Shown here piece after piece: positions 1-8,313 of a DNA stretch of 64,000 bases. The DNA comes from Rhodospirillaceae bacterium (lineage in GTDB: Bacteria > Pseudomonadota > Alphaproteobacteria > SP197): the NCBI GenBank assembly GCA_002722885.1, contig PBNE01000015.1:30680-94679 (forward strand), in the 5' to 3' direction. The translations under genes were made by a program, and so were the position numbers. The notes under the pieces were generated by a model. The model did not search any database. It saw only the letters and a program-made list of their open reading frames with translations, and was not told the origin of the DNA. Every line of letters starts with the position of its first letter. Within the stretch, counting starts at the first letter, position 1.

Positions 1-1188
1 GCCCGTGACGGTTACCTGGTGACGCCCGGTGTCCATGCCTATTGGGTCTCCCCGGACACGCCAGGCCGGGTCGTCGTCCGCGATCGGCTGGGCTACTCGG
101 AGGAAGGGCGGCGCATCTACTTCGATGGTATCGGTGAGGTCCGGCAGATCGGCGCGACGGTTCAGAACCCCGGCATGGGCCATGCCCTGGAGACCATCGC
201 GCGTGACGGTGCGGAGACCTTCTACACCGGTGAGATCGCGAGGCGGATCGATGCGGATATGAAGGCACGCGGCGGTCTGCTTTGTACGCAGGATCTCGCC
301 AACTACGCCACAGAAACAAACAGCCCGCTCAAAGGCAGCTACCGAGGTCTCGGCATCTCCACTAACCGCCCGCCCGGCGGCGGCATCATGCTGCTTGAGA
401 TGCTGAACATTCTCGAGAACTTCGACCTTGCATCCATGGGGCACAACGCGCCCGAGTACATCCGCACAGTGGCTGAGGCGATGAAGATCGCCACCGCCGA
501 CAAGGACAACCATGTCGGCGATCCCCGCTTTTATGACGTGCCGGCGGATCGGCTGACAGACAAGGCCTATGCCAAAGGCCAGGCTGAGGCCATTGCGCGC
601 GGCGACAAGGCCCATGTCGAGCGCCTGCCACTCTCAGAATCTCCCGGCACGACCCATCTTGTGACCTCGGATCAAAGCGGTGCCATTGTGACCATGACGC
701 ACACACTCGGCATGATGTCGGGCGTGATCACCGACGGGCTTGGCTTCATGTATAACGGCGCAATGGCGGTCTTCGACCCGCGCCCCGGCCGCGCCGGTTC
801 AATCGCGCCGGGTAAAGCGCGCTTCTCGTCGCTCTGTCCGACCATTGTGTTCGACGGCGACAGGCCTTTGTTGGCTCTGGGTGCACCGGGCGGCACTCAG
901 ATCGCCATGGGCGTCCTCCAGGTCATGCTGAACGTGATCGACTTCGGCATGACACCGCAGGAAGCCATCCACGCACCACGGTTTTCGGCCACCAGCGATG
1001 CTATCGCCGTCACCGCGCGCATTCCGCGCTATGTTTGCGCACCCCTTGAGGAAGCCGGGTACACTGTGCGCCGCAGCGCCTACAGCTACGAAATCGCGTC
1101 TGTCCATGCCATCGGCTTCGACGTTGCAGGCAACCCCTCAGGGGGTGCGGATTTCTCCTATGGTGGCGGTATGGCGCTGGCCGTCTGA
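1..1188 (+). CDS. Gamma-glutamyltransferase family protein, 5' end outside the window
   Basis: The reading frame is open from the first base, so the start lies upstream; about 395 codons are visible, roughly the C-terminal two thirds of a typical family member (about 530-580 residues). The autoprocessing motif is present as PGTTHLVTSDQSG, encoded near position 646-684; in known gamma-glutamyltransferases the threonine of this motif becomes the N-terminal nucleophile after self-cleavage. Downstream blocks typical of the small subunit follow (GLGFMYNGAM, SIAPGKARFSS, LALGAPGGTQI). The family hydrolyses or transfers gamma-glutamyl groups, classically from glutathione, usually in the periplasm, but several members act on other acyl amides. 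The next gene, an oxygenase, starts 17 bases downstream on the same strand, suggesting co-transcription. Substrate is not determinable. Confidence 0.9.
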   Translation, partial: ARDGYLVTPGVHAYWVSPDTPGRVVVRDRLGYSEEGRRIYFDGIGEVRQIGATVQNPGMGHALETIARDGAETFYTGEIARRIDADMKARGGLLCTQDLANYATETNSPLKGSYRGLGISTNRPPGGGIMLLEMLNILENFDLASMGHNAPEYIRTVAEAMKIATADKDNHVGDPRFYDVPADRLTDKAYAKGQAEAIARGDKAHVERLPLSESPGTTHLVTSDQSGAIVTMTHTLGMMSGVITDGLGFMYNGAMAVFDPRPGRAGSIAPGKARFSSLCPTIVFDGDRPLLALGAPGGTQIAMGVLQVMLNVIDFGMTPQEAIHAPRFSATSDAIAVTARIPRYVCAPLEEAGYTVRRSAYSYEIASVHAIGFDVAGNPSGGADFSYGGGMALAV

Positions 1189-1205
1189 TCAGGTATGGAA
1201 ACACC

Positions 1206-2048
1206 ATGAAGATCGAACGATTAGACACTGCACTCGGCGCCCGGATCAGCGCCGTGAATCTCTCCGTACCAGATGGCCTGGATCAGGCTGGCTTGAGATC
1301 GGCCTGGCTCGATCACGGCGTTCTGCTGTTCCACGGTCAGAACCTTTCGCCGACCGCCCTGGTGCAGTTCAGCGCTCTGTTCGGCGATCTCGAGCCGCCG
1401 CCCGCGAGTGAGACAGGCACGCGTGATGAGTTGGCGGGCCAGCCAGTCTGGTACATCTCGAATGTTGTCGAGAACGGCAAGGCGATCGGTAGCCTGGGGG
1501 CCGGCGAGGCCGAATGGCATACCGACATGTCCTATCTGCCTGAGCCGCCCACAGCGAGCATCCTGTTCGCCCAGGAGGTTCCCCATACAGGCGGAAACAC
1601 AAGCTTTGCCGACATGGAGGCCGCATGGGCTGCGATTCCCGACGATCTGTGCCAGGCCATCGCCGGACGCACTATCCATCATGACAGCAGCACGACCAGT
1701 GTCGGCGAGACCCGGCGTGGCTATGACGGCGTGAGCGACGTCCGCGAGGCGCCCGGCGCCAGCCATCCCGCGATCCGGACCCACCCGGAAACCGGGCGGC
1801 CGTCGCTTTATCTCGGCCGCCGTCGCAATGCCTGGATCGAAGGAATGGACCTTGCCGAAAGCGAAGCCCTGCTTGACCGCTTATGGGAGCACTGCCGTCG
1901 GCCGGAATTCGCGTGGACACATGTCTGGCAGGCAGGCGATGTGGTCATGTGGGACAACCGCCGCCTGATCCACCGGCGCGACCCCTTTGAAGCGTCCAGC
2001 CGCCGCATCATGTTGCGGACCCAGGTCGCCGGGGATCGGCCCTTCTAG
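1206..2048 (+). CDS. TauD/TfdA-family Fe(II)/2-oxoglutarate dioxygenase
   Basis: A 280-residue protein, the normal family length. The facial triad is visible: the HxD pair in EAEWHTDMSYLP (about residues 103-108) and a distal histidine in NRRLIHRRDPFE (about residue 258), followed by the arginines of SSRRIMLRTQV that bind the 2-oxoglutarate carboxylate in this family. Known members hydroxylate taurine, 2,4-D, carnitine precursors and other small acids, consuming oxygen and 2-oxoglutarate. The start at 1206 lies 17 bases after the gamma-glutamyltransferase-like gene, so the two probably form a small operon. The substrate cannot be inferred from sequence alone. Confidence 0.88.
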   Translation: MKIERLDTALGARISAVNLSVPDGLDQAGLRSAWLDHGVLLFHGQNLSPTALVQFSALFGDLEPPPASETGTRDELAGQPVWYISNVVENGKAIGSLGAGEAEWHTDMSYLPEPPTASILFAQEVPHTGGNTSFADMEAAWAAIPDDLCQAIAGRTIHHDSSTTSVGETRRGYDGVSDVREAPGASHPAIRTHPETGRPSLYLGRRRNAWIEGMDLAESEALLDRLWEHCRRPEFAWTHVWQAGDVVMWDNRRLIHRRDPFEASSRRIMLRTQVAGDRPF

Positions 2049-2131
2049 GGCGACATTTTTCCTCATTCCACTGTGTAGGGTTGCCTCTGAAGGGGCGTGT
2101 TATATCCGAACGCCAATCTAAGGAGACGGAC

Positions 2132-2227
2132 ATGACCCATATCTGGCTGAACGTTGCCATCCTCCTGATGCTTGTTGCGGCCATGGGCATGACCCGAACC
2201 GAACACCAGGACGAACGGATCTACTGA
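2132..2227 (+). CDS. Small single-span membrane ORF, 31 residues
   Basis: Not a recognised family. A near-consensus ribosome binding site (aaggag, 2120-2125) sits 6 bases before the ATG. The predicted peptide starts MTHIWLNVAILLML, continues as one hydrophobic stretch of about 18 residues, and ends with a charged tail (TRTEHQDERIY), so it would be a one-pass membrane peptide. It follows the TauD gene by 83 bases on the same strand. The strong ribosome binding site is the main support; the short length means a chance ORF is possible. Confidence 0.5.
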   Translation: MTHIWLNVAILLMLVAAMGMTRTEHQDERIY

Positions 2228-2535
2228 TCCGCCGCGGTCGACCGGCCGCATACCACACCACAGAGTTTCACCAGTTTCACGAACGGAGCGTTTCGCTCCA
2301 CCAGTCCGGCTGCCCGCCGTCTTACCGACAAGTGTCGATTCACGCCCCCATCCCGGCGCTTGGCGGCATCTCTACCCGTCCTGGACGTGGCGGCGGGCGG
2401 TCGGAACTCCTCTGCGATAAGGCCCTTTGTGATCCGGCCCGTCTTGATCAGGCTCAAGGCCCGCCGGCTGTCCAACACAGCTGATGCGGTGGGCCATGAA
2501 GGCGGCGCTCTGTTCCAGGACCTCTGAGCCGCTGC
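2228..2535. other. Intergenic stretch with no supported gene
   Basis: About 300 bases between the small ORF and the convergent DUF427 gene. Open frames here are short, overlap each other on both strands and lack ribosome binding sites or recognisable motifs. I see no clear hairpin terminator. Confidence 0.5.
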
Positions 2536-3378
2536 TCAGGACGATATCGGGCGACCCAGAACGCGGTCGCGAACAGACTGCTGCCACTCGCGTCCCGCTT
2601 CGTTGCGCCACCACACCACAACGCGGAACCACGGTGCACATTCGTAAGGCCATATGTTGGGATTTTTCTCCGGATGCCACTCCCGCGCCAATTCGGGATA
2701 AAGAGCACGGAAGCTGTTTCGCGCATTACAACGCCCCCTGATATCGCGGGGCTGGTCCACCGGCTCACCGTCCTCGAACCAGGCGTCCATGCGGTGCCAG
2801 TAAACCCCTACGTAGTCCCTGAGACGGGCCACTTCCTTATGCGGTTCGTCGTAGTCCCACATAACATTCTTTTCCACACGGTCGCCGACCGTGAGAGTCC
2901 AGTAGCGGGCGAAACCCTTGTACTGGCAGTAGCTGCCGTGATCGGTCCGTTTGAAGAGCGACCAGTCCACGTCGTCTCTCGGCAGGTAGTAGACAGGCCC
3001 GTGTCCCAGTTCCATCACCAGCAACGCACGCGTGGTTCGGACGATGGCTACGCCACCACAGGTCACACTGACCTCCGCAGGGACAATCTCGAGCTCGATC
3101 TCGTACTCCGGATTATGCCGCCAACCGGGGGAGCTATCGGTGTCGACGTCCTCGAAAGCCGTGATGTCCTCGGCACCAACCGGCGCCTTGCAACTCCTTG
3201 CGACCTCATCGCCGAAAGCTTCACCATGGGCGAAAAATTCAAGATCACGTGTGTCGATCTTCCAACCGTCGCTGGCCTTCACGCCCATCATCTGGCCATA
3301 GTCAAGGCGATAGACAACCTCCCGCACCTCCATCCCGAGACGGCGGGCAGCTTCATGTTCATCGATGATTTCAGCCAC
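2536..3378 (-). CDS. DUF427 domain protein with an N-terminal extension
   Basis: The chosen start is a GTG at 3378, preceded by aggaagg about 8 bases upstream; this gives 280 residues. An in-frame upstream ATG exists at 3642, but the extra 88 residues read across the previous gene's coding sequence. The middle of the protein (about residues 95-190) is a DUF427-type fold, with YYLPRDDVDW, SYCQYKGFARYW and KNVMWDYDEPHKEVARL. The N-terminal 60 residues (AEIIDEHEAARRLGM) and the C-terminal part, rich in Trp and Arg, are not recognised. DUF427 proteins have no settled biochemical role. The gene starts 13 bases after a DsbA-like pseudogene on the same strand, consistent with an operon. Confidence 0.75.
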   Translation of the reverse strand: MAEIIDEHEAARRLGMEVREVVYRLDYGQMMGVKASDGWKIDTRDLEFFAHGEAFGDEVARSCKAPVGAEDITAFEDVDTDSSPGWRHNPEYEIELEIVPAEVSVTCGGVAIVRTTRALLVMELGHGPVYYLPRDDVDWSLFKRTDHGSYCQYKGFARYWTLTVGDRVEKNVMWDYDEPHKEVARLRDYVGVYWHRMDAWFEDGEPVDQPRDIRGRCNARNSFRALYPELAREWHPEKNPNIWPYECAPWFRVVVWWRNEAGREWQQSVRDRVLGRPISS

Positions 3379-3391
3379 AGCGTGTCCTTCC

Positions 3392-4028
3392 TCAGGATTG
3401 GTCCAGACGCCAAAGCAACTGGTCGAAGCGGTCCTGACCGTAGAACGGTTCGCCGTTGTAGCCGAACATTGGCGGACCCCAGTGTCCGGTCTCCCGCATC
3501 GCAACGTCGTTCTGCTCGAACCCGTCATCGAACCGCTCTGACGCTTCTTGGGCGCGGCGATCAAGCACAGCCATGTCGAGCCCCGCACTGGCGATGGCGG
3601 GCCCGAGCTTGTCGTCGTGATGCCAGTTCTCGGTTGAGCCATCTAAAGATCAGCCGCATGACCTTATCGAGAAAAGCCCAGCCCTGATCCTGCTCGTTCG
3701 CTGCCTCGGTGAGGTGATAGAGCCGCATCACACGGCTCTGGTCAGGCCCCGCACGGTAGATCCTTTCAGGGTCCATCTCGGTCGGATAGGGCCGCGGCGA
3801 CGCATAGGGTAAATCCAGGAAGGACGCCGTCCGCACACCGTCTGTCTCAAAGTACCTCTGCTCGATCGGCTCGGCATCCTTGAAACTGCCGGCGTTGCGC
3901 AGGATGCCTGGAAGGACCAGCCGCAAACGGACATCGACATCCGCCCGCTCCCGCAGCGCCAGAATTCGGTCGAGCGCGAAGTAGCAGTACGGGCTGTTCA
4001 TCGACCAGAAGACATCGACCAACTTCAT
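3392..4028 (-). pseudogene. DsbA/2-hydroxychromene-2-carboxylate isomerase-like protein, frameshifted
   Basis: From ATG 4028 the frame reads a thioredoxin-fold, DsbA-like start (VDVFWSMNSPYCYFALDRIL, about residues 4-23) up to KVMRLIF, then runs into unrelated basic sequence and a stop. One base removed in the short run at about 3643-3648 restores a second frame that reads DGSTENWHHDDKLG and then the typical family C-terminus RETGHWGPPMFGYNGEPF and YGQDRFDQLLWRL, ending at 3392. The intact protein would be about 211 residues, the usual length. Related enzymes are glutathione-dependent isomerases or thiol oxidoreductases. The SPYCYF motif has a single cysteine rather than CxxC. A single-base sequencing insertion is the alternative to genuine inactivation. 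Confidence 0.8.
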
Positions 4029-4129
4029 CTGGCTTACTCCGAATGCGCCGGTAACATCACGCTAGACCGCGTGACTGGGGGACGACAAGCACGGGGATCG
4101 GCGACTATGGTCCAAACTGGAGGAGAGCG

Positions 4130-5305
4130 ATGATAGTGCAACGCACCGCAGGTGAACCGGACAATCACAGTGACATTCGAGAGACCGTGCGCCGCTTGTG
4201 TGAGGCGTTTCCCGGCGAGTACTGGCGTGGCAAGGATGCCGAGGGGACCTATCCCGCCGAGTTCGTGGCGGCGCTGACCGAGGCAGGACTGCTCACCGCG
4301 TTGATCCCGGAGGACTACGGAGGCAGCGGCCTGCCACTTTCAGCCGGCTGCGCGATCCTCGAGGAAATCCACCGTTCCGGCGGCAACGGCGGCGCCTGCC
4401 ATGCTCAGATGTACACCATGGGCACAGTGCTGCGGCATGGCTCCGACGAACAGAAAGACAGTTACCTGCCCGGTATCGCATCAGGCGATCTGCGTCTGCA
4501 GGCCTTTGGTGTCACCGAGCCGACCAGCGGCACCGACACCACGGCCCTGCGCACCACGGCCGTTCGCGACGGTGATCGCTACATCGTCAACGGCCAGAAG
4601 GTCTGGACGTCGCGAGCCGAACATTCCGACCTGCTGCTGCTTCTGGCCCGCACCACGCCCCTCGACAACGTCGAGAGGAAGACTCAGGGCCTCTCGGTCT
4701 TTCTGGTCGACATGCGCGAGGTGCTGGGCAACGGCCTGACGATCCGGCCGCTGCCGGCCATGCTGAACCATGCCACCACAGAGCTCTTTTTCGACGACAT
4801 GGCGATCCCCGCCTCCAGCCTGATCGGCGAGGAGGGCCAGGGCTTCCGCTACATCCTTTCAGGCATGAACGCAGAACGCATCCTGATTGCGTCCGAATGC
4901 ATCGGCGATGCCCGCTTCTTCATCGACCGTGCCACGGCCTATGCCAACGATCGTGTGGTTTTTGGCCGCCCGATCGGACAGAACCAGGGCATTCAGTTCC
5001 CGATCGCCCAGGCCTTCGCCCATATGGAAGCCGCCGCTCTCATGGTGGCCGAGGCTTGTCGCCGCTACGAAGCCGGCGAACAGCCCGGGACCCAGGCCAA
5101 CATGGCCAAGATGCTGGCAGCGGATGCATCGTGGGAGGCTGCCGAAACCTGCATGCAGACCCATGGCGGCTTCGGCTTCGCCCGCGAGTACGACATCGAA
5201 CGCAAGTGGCGCGAATCCCGGCTCTACCGGACCGCACCGATTTCGACCAACCTCATCCTATCCTTCCTGGCCGAACACGAACTGGGCCTGCCGCGCAGCT
5301 ATTGA
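4130..5305 (+). CDS. Acyl-CoA dehydrogenase family protein
   Basis: A 391-residue protein of standard length. The FAD-binding motif appears as FGVTEPTSGTDTT (about residues 125-137), the central segment as ERILIASECIGDARFF, and the C-terminal helical domain contains MQTHGGFGFAREYDIERKW, the usual FAD-contacting block, and RTAPISTNLIL. It should oxidise an acyl-CoA between C2 and C3, passing electrons to electron-transfer flavoprotein. The start has a good ribosome binding site (ggaggag) immediately upstream. It is transcribed divergently from the DsbA-like pseudogene across about 100 bases. Chain length and substrate are not inferable; the C-terminal style resembles poorly characterised catabolic members rather than classical short-chain enzymes. 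Confidence 0.9.
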   Translation: MIVQRTAGEPDNHSDIRETVRRLCEAFPGEYWRGKDAEGTYPAEFVAALTEAGLLTALIPEDYGGSGLPLSAGCAILEEIHRSGGNGGACHAQMYTMGTVLRHGSDEQKDSYLPGIASGDLRLQAFGVTEPTSGTDTTALRTTAVRDGDRYIVNGQKVWTSRAEHSDLLLLLARTTPLDNVERKTQGLSVFLVDMREVLGNGLTIRPLPAMLNHATTELFFDDMAIPASSLIGEEGQGFRYILSGMNAERILIASECIGDARFFIDRATAYANDRVVFGRPIGQNQGIQFPIAQAFAHMEAAALMVAEACRRYEAGEQPGTQANMAKMLAADASWEAAETCMQTHGGFGFAREYDIERKWRESRLYRTAPISTNLILSFLAEHELGLPRSY

Positions 5306-5314
5306 GCGCCGAGT

Positions 5315-5680
5315 TCAGGGTGTCAGGGAAACAACCAGACGCCCCGAAGCATGCGACGGCAGTGAGAACGTCAACACTTCGCCGTCTTCGGGGCAAAGCG
5401 GCTGATCGTCCAGGGCATCGTCGACGCTCGACGTGATCGTCACCGCTATCTCGGTACCACCGTGATCGAAGCTGAGTTCGATATGTTCGCTGTCGATGGT
5501 ACGCGGCCCCAGAAGGACACCGTTGTGGTGCCCGGGCGGCAGCCTCGTGAAACGGCCCAGCGCATCGGAATAGGCTGTCACGGCGACATGGGCGCCGCTG
5601 GGCAAATGGATCCGTTCAGCGGGGTGGACCGGGTCCCACGTGTTCCACGCCCGCGAGGACCGGACCGTGTCCCGCGTCAC
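5315..5680 (-). CDS. Hypothetical protein, 121 residues, coupled to isochorismatase-like gene
   Basis: Start chosen as the GTG at 5680: its first bases overlap the stop of the upstream hydrolase gene by four (GTGA), a common arrangement for translational coupling. The alternative longer frame upstream is a shadow of that hydrolase. The protein begins TRDTVRSSRAWNTWDPVHPA and contains LPPGHHNGVLLGPRTIDS; the pattern of alternating hydrophobic residues suggests a compact beta-rich fold, but I do not recognise a named family. No signal peptide or membrane segment is evident. The convergent acyl-CoA dehydrogenase ends 9 bases away. Confidence 0.6.
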   Translation of the reverse strand: MTRDTVRSSRAWNTWDPVHPAERIHLPSGAHVAVTAYSDALGRFTRLPPGHHNGVLLGPRTIDSEHIELSFDHGGTEIAVTITSSVDDALDDQPLCPEDGEVLTFSLPSHASGRLVVSLTP

Positions 5681-6279
5681 GCAACACTCCAGGCGGCGAT
5701 CACCTCGTCGGTCGTGCCTATCTCGATCTGATCCTCGAAGCGGCGATAGGTGTGGTTGAGCGTCGCTTCGTGGGAGGCCGGCGTGGACCCGTGCACGGCA
5801 TCGCTGACCACGATCACGCGGTAGCCCCGGTCCATCGCCGTCATCACGGTGCCCAGAACACAAACGTCTGTTTCCACGCCGGTGCAGATCACTGTGGAAC
5901 AGCCTATCTCGTCGACAATCTCGCAGAACTCCGGGCTTTCGAAGGCGGAATAGGTCGGCTTGTTGGCGATACGTGCGGGCGGCACGAAATCCTTAAGCTC
6001 ATCCATCACATCAATGATGGCGGGGTCCATCTGTGCCATGGTCACACTGGTCCAGCGGCGGTAGTAGACCTGCCAGTGACCCAGAGCGTCTTCCGGGTTC
6101 TCGGGCGTCGTGAACTGGGTGAACACTGTGCGGTGCGGCGCATGGCGTGTCAGCCGCTGGATGTTGGGCAGGATTTCGGGGATCGACGGCGTGTGCCAGT
6201 CGGTTTCGCCCGCAAACAGGCGCTGCATGTCGACACAGACATGAACGGCGTCCTTGCCGATCGTTTTGACCTCTTGCAT
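5677..6279 (-). CDS. Isochorismatase-family cysteine hydrolase
   Basis: A 200-residue protein of normal length. The catalytic triad of this superfamily is visible: Asp17 in CVDMQRLF, Lys107 in IANKPTYSAF and Cys140 in GVETDVCVLGTV, with the typical Val-Glu of the cis-peptide motif before the cysteine. Family members hydrolyse amides or vinyl ethers such as nicotinamide, N-carbamoylsarcosine, ureidoacrylate or isochorismate. Creatininase lies nearby on the other strand, which makes an amidase acting on a creatinine-pathway compound conceivable, but this is only inference. Its ATG shares one base with the stop codon of the upstream ABC ATPase remnant, so it probably once belonged to a transport operon. 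Confidence 0.88.
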   Translation of the reverse strand: MQEVKTIGKDAVHVCVDMQRLFAGETDWHTPSIPEILPNIQRLTRHAPHRTVFTQFTTPENPEDALGHWQVYYRRWTSVTMAQMDPAIIDVMDELKDFVPPARIANKPTYSAFESPEFCEIVDEIGCSTVICTGVETDVCVLGTVMTAMDRGYRVIVVSDAVHGSTPASHEATLNHTYRRFEDQIEIGTTDEVIAAWSVA

Positions 6280-6740
6280 TAGTCCTCCACCGCCACGTTG
6301 TACTCCGGCGACCAGACGATCGCCCGGGTCTCGCCGACGTCGGCCATCGATCCGCCGGCGCTCTATTCAAAGGTCCTGAACGGGCCCGCCGGCGTAGCCA
6401 GGATGTAGGTGACGCTTGTGCCGGAGAAAACCCGTTGCGTCACGGTACCTTCGATCCTGTTTCCGTCGTGAGACTCGTCCGGCATGGCCAAGCGCATCTT
6501 GTCGGGCCGCACGGCCAGGGTCGTGTCGCCGGAGCCAAGCGATGCAATCGTCCGGACCGGACCGAGACCGTCGACCACAACGGCATCGCCTTCGGCCCTG
6601 CCCCGCAGGAAGTTAGCATCGCCCAGGAAGCTCGCCGCAAACCGGGTCCGCGGATGTTCATAGATCTCTGCGTGGACGGTTCGGACTTCGCGGCCCAGAC
6701 TTGTTGCCGAAACGCTTGCACGCACCCCTGAACGTGTCAA
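6279..6740 (-). pseudogene. C-terminal remnant of a PotA-type ABC transporter ATPase
   Basis: Only the end of the protein survives. The segment from about 6690 down reads IYEHPRTRFAASFLGDANFL, the junction between nucleotide-binding and TOBE domains in spermidine/putrescine- or iron-type importers, followed by TOBE sequence (TLAVRPDKMRLAM, RVFSGTSVTYIL). An in-frame TAG at 6363-6365 interrupts it, after which the same frame continues as ETRAIVWSPEYNVAVED to a stop at 6279. Walker A, signature and Walker B motifs are absent. No permease genes lie beside it. The stop overlaps the start of the isochorismatase-like gene by one base, so the operon end is preserved while its front was lost. Confidence 0.82.
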
Positions 6741-6805
6741 CGTAACCCGCCTTTCCTGTGGGTCTGCAGCCGCCTAAGCTACGTCACGATAACGGGAGGT
6801 GTTCG

Positions 6806-7591
6806 ATGACGAACTGGATGGCAGAACTGAGTTGGTCCGCATTGGAAGAACGTGTTGCTGCGGGTGCCGTGGTGCTGCTCCCGGTCGGGGCCAACGAAAG
6901 CCATGGGCCGCACCTGCCTTTGGGCACGGACCGCATCTGTGCCTGCGGATTCGCCGAAGAGATCGCCGGACGCATCGACGCCGTGATCGCGCCTGAGATC
7001 CCCTGGGGCTTCCGCTCCCAGATTAAGACCGGCGGCGGCAGCCACTGGGTCGGCAACATCGGACTCGACGCCGAAGTTCTGGTCGGCCTGGTGCGCGCCA
7101 CGATCCGCGAGCTCGCGATCAAGGGCATGACGAGGATCGCCATCGTGAACGGCCACTACGAAAACGTCTGGTTCATCACCGAAGGCTGCGAGCTGGCGGT
7201 GCGCGATCTCGACGCCCAGCCCGGCGGCGATCTCATCATCCAGACCGCGTCCTGGTGGGACATAGTGGGCGATGACGATCTCGGCGCCATCTTCCCGAAT
7301 CCGCCCGAGAGCATCGAATACGAACACGGCGCCCTGGTCGAAACCTCGATCATGCTGGCCATGCGACCAGACCTGGTGGCGGCCGACAAGTTTCCCCAGC
7401 ACGGCTTCAAGGTGTTCCCGCCCTACGACGTCTTCCCGCAGGACCCGGCCCGGGGGAACGAGACCGGCTCGCTGGCCACCTCGAACGGTGCTAACGCCGA
7501 AGCTGGAGCAGCGCTGGTCAAGCTGATCGCCGATCGCATGGCCGATGGCATCCGCACGGAACTCAAGGCCGGTCCATCCCATGGCGCTTGA
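6806..7591 (+). CDS. Creatininase family protein (creatinine amidohydrolase-like)
   Basis: A 261-residue protein, matching the about 260 residues of creatininase. The metal-binding motif ANESHGPHLPLGTD gives Glu31, His33 and Asp42 in the spacing known from the Pseudomonas enzyme, and NGHYENVWF supplies the second His/Glu pair. Creatininases interconvert creatinine and creatine using two divalent metals; relatives hydrolyse other cyclic amides such as mycofactocin or riboflavin precursors. Start chosen at 6806 because gggaggt lies 7-13 bases upstream, whereas the earlier in-frame ATG at 6758 has none. The SDR gene overlaps its end by 11 bases, so the two are co-translated. Confidence 0.87.
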   Translation: MTNWMAELSWSALEERVAAGAVVLLPVGANESHGPHLPLGTDRICACGFAEEIAGRIDAVIAPEIPWGFRSQIKTGGGSHWVGNIGLDAEVLVGLVRATIRELAIKGMTRIAIVNGHYENVWFITEGCELAVRDLDAQPGGDLIIQTASWWDIVGDDDLGAIFPNPPESIEYEHGALVETSIMLAMRPDLVAADKFPQHGFKVFPPYDVFPQDPARGNETGSLATSNGANAEAGAALVKLIADRMADGIRTELKAGPSHGA

Positions 7592-8309
7592 GGGCCAGCA
7601 TGTCGTCGTCACAGGCGCGGCGCAGGGGATTGGCGAATGCACCGCCCGAAGGCTCGCAGAAAGGGGCTGCCGCCTTTATCTGACCGATATACAGGCCGAG
7701 AAGGTGGCCGGTGTTGCCACGGACCTGGGCGCGGCCCACGGCCCGGTCGACATCACCGAACCGGAGAGAGCGCGGGCAATGATCAACGATGCCATCGTAC
7801 AGCTCGGCCATATCGACAGTCTGGTGAACATTGCCGGGATCGACGGCCCTGATGACGATGCGCTGGAAGAGACCGAAGAGCACTGGCGGCGCATCATCGA
7901 CGCTGACCTCTCCGGACCCTGGTGGGTCACCCGCGCCGTTCTTCCGCACATGATCGAGCGCGGCAGAGGACGCATCGTGATCACCAGCTCGATCACCGGC
8001 GTCATGGGGTTTTCCGACTTCGCCCCCAGTTATCACGCCGCCAAGGCCGGCCTGATCGGCCTCACCAACGGCCTCTCGGCCCGCTTTGAAGCCGACGGCA
8101 TCCTGATCAACGCCATCGTACCCGGCTACATCGGCACCGGCCGGCCCATGAGCCAGACCGAGATCTACACCTACAACAGCCAGCACGCCCTGGGTATGGG
8201 CGGTCCCCAGCCCGTCGCCGATGCCGTCTGCTACCTTCTCGACGACAGCGGCAACTGGATCAGCGGCACCGTGATGAACGTAACCGGTGGGCTGTTGCGG
8301 GGTCAGTGA
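7581..8309 (+). CDS. Short-chain dehydrogenase/reductase
   Basis: A 242-residue classical SDR. The NAD(P)-binding motif TGAAQGIG is at residues 11-18, the structural VNIAG at about 82-86, the catalytic serine in ITSSITG (about 136-137), and Tyr151/Lys155 in SYHAAKAG. An aspartate after the second strand (LYLTDIQ) points to NAD rather than NADP preference in this family. It catalyses reversible alcohol/ketone oxidation on an unknown substrate. The start overlaps the end of the creatininase-like gene by 11 bases, indicating a shared transcript. It converges with the flavoprotein gene ending at 8314. Confidence 0.9.
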   Translation: MALEGQHVVVTGAAQGIGECTARRLAERGCRLYLTDIQAEKVAGVATDLGAAHGPVDITEPERARAMINDAIVQLGHIDSLVNIAGIDGPDDDALEETEEHWRRIIDADLSGPWWVTRAVLPHMIERGRGRIVITSSITGVMGFSDFAPSYHAAKAGLIGLTNGLSARFEADGILINAIVPGYIGTGRPMSQTEIYTYNSQHALGMGGPQPVADAVCYLLDDSGNWISGTVMNVTGGLLRGQ

Positions 8310-8313
8310 CCCC

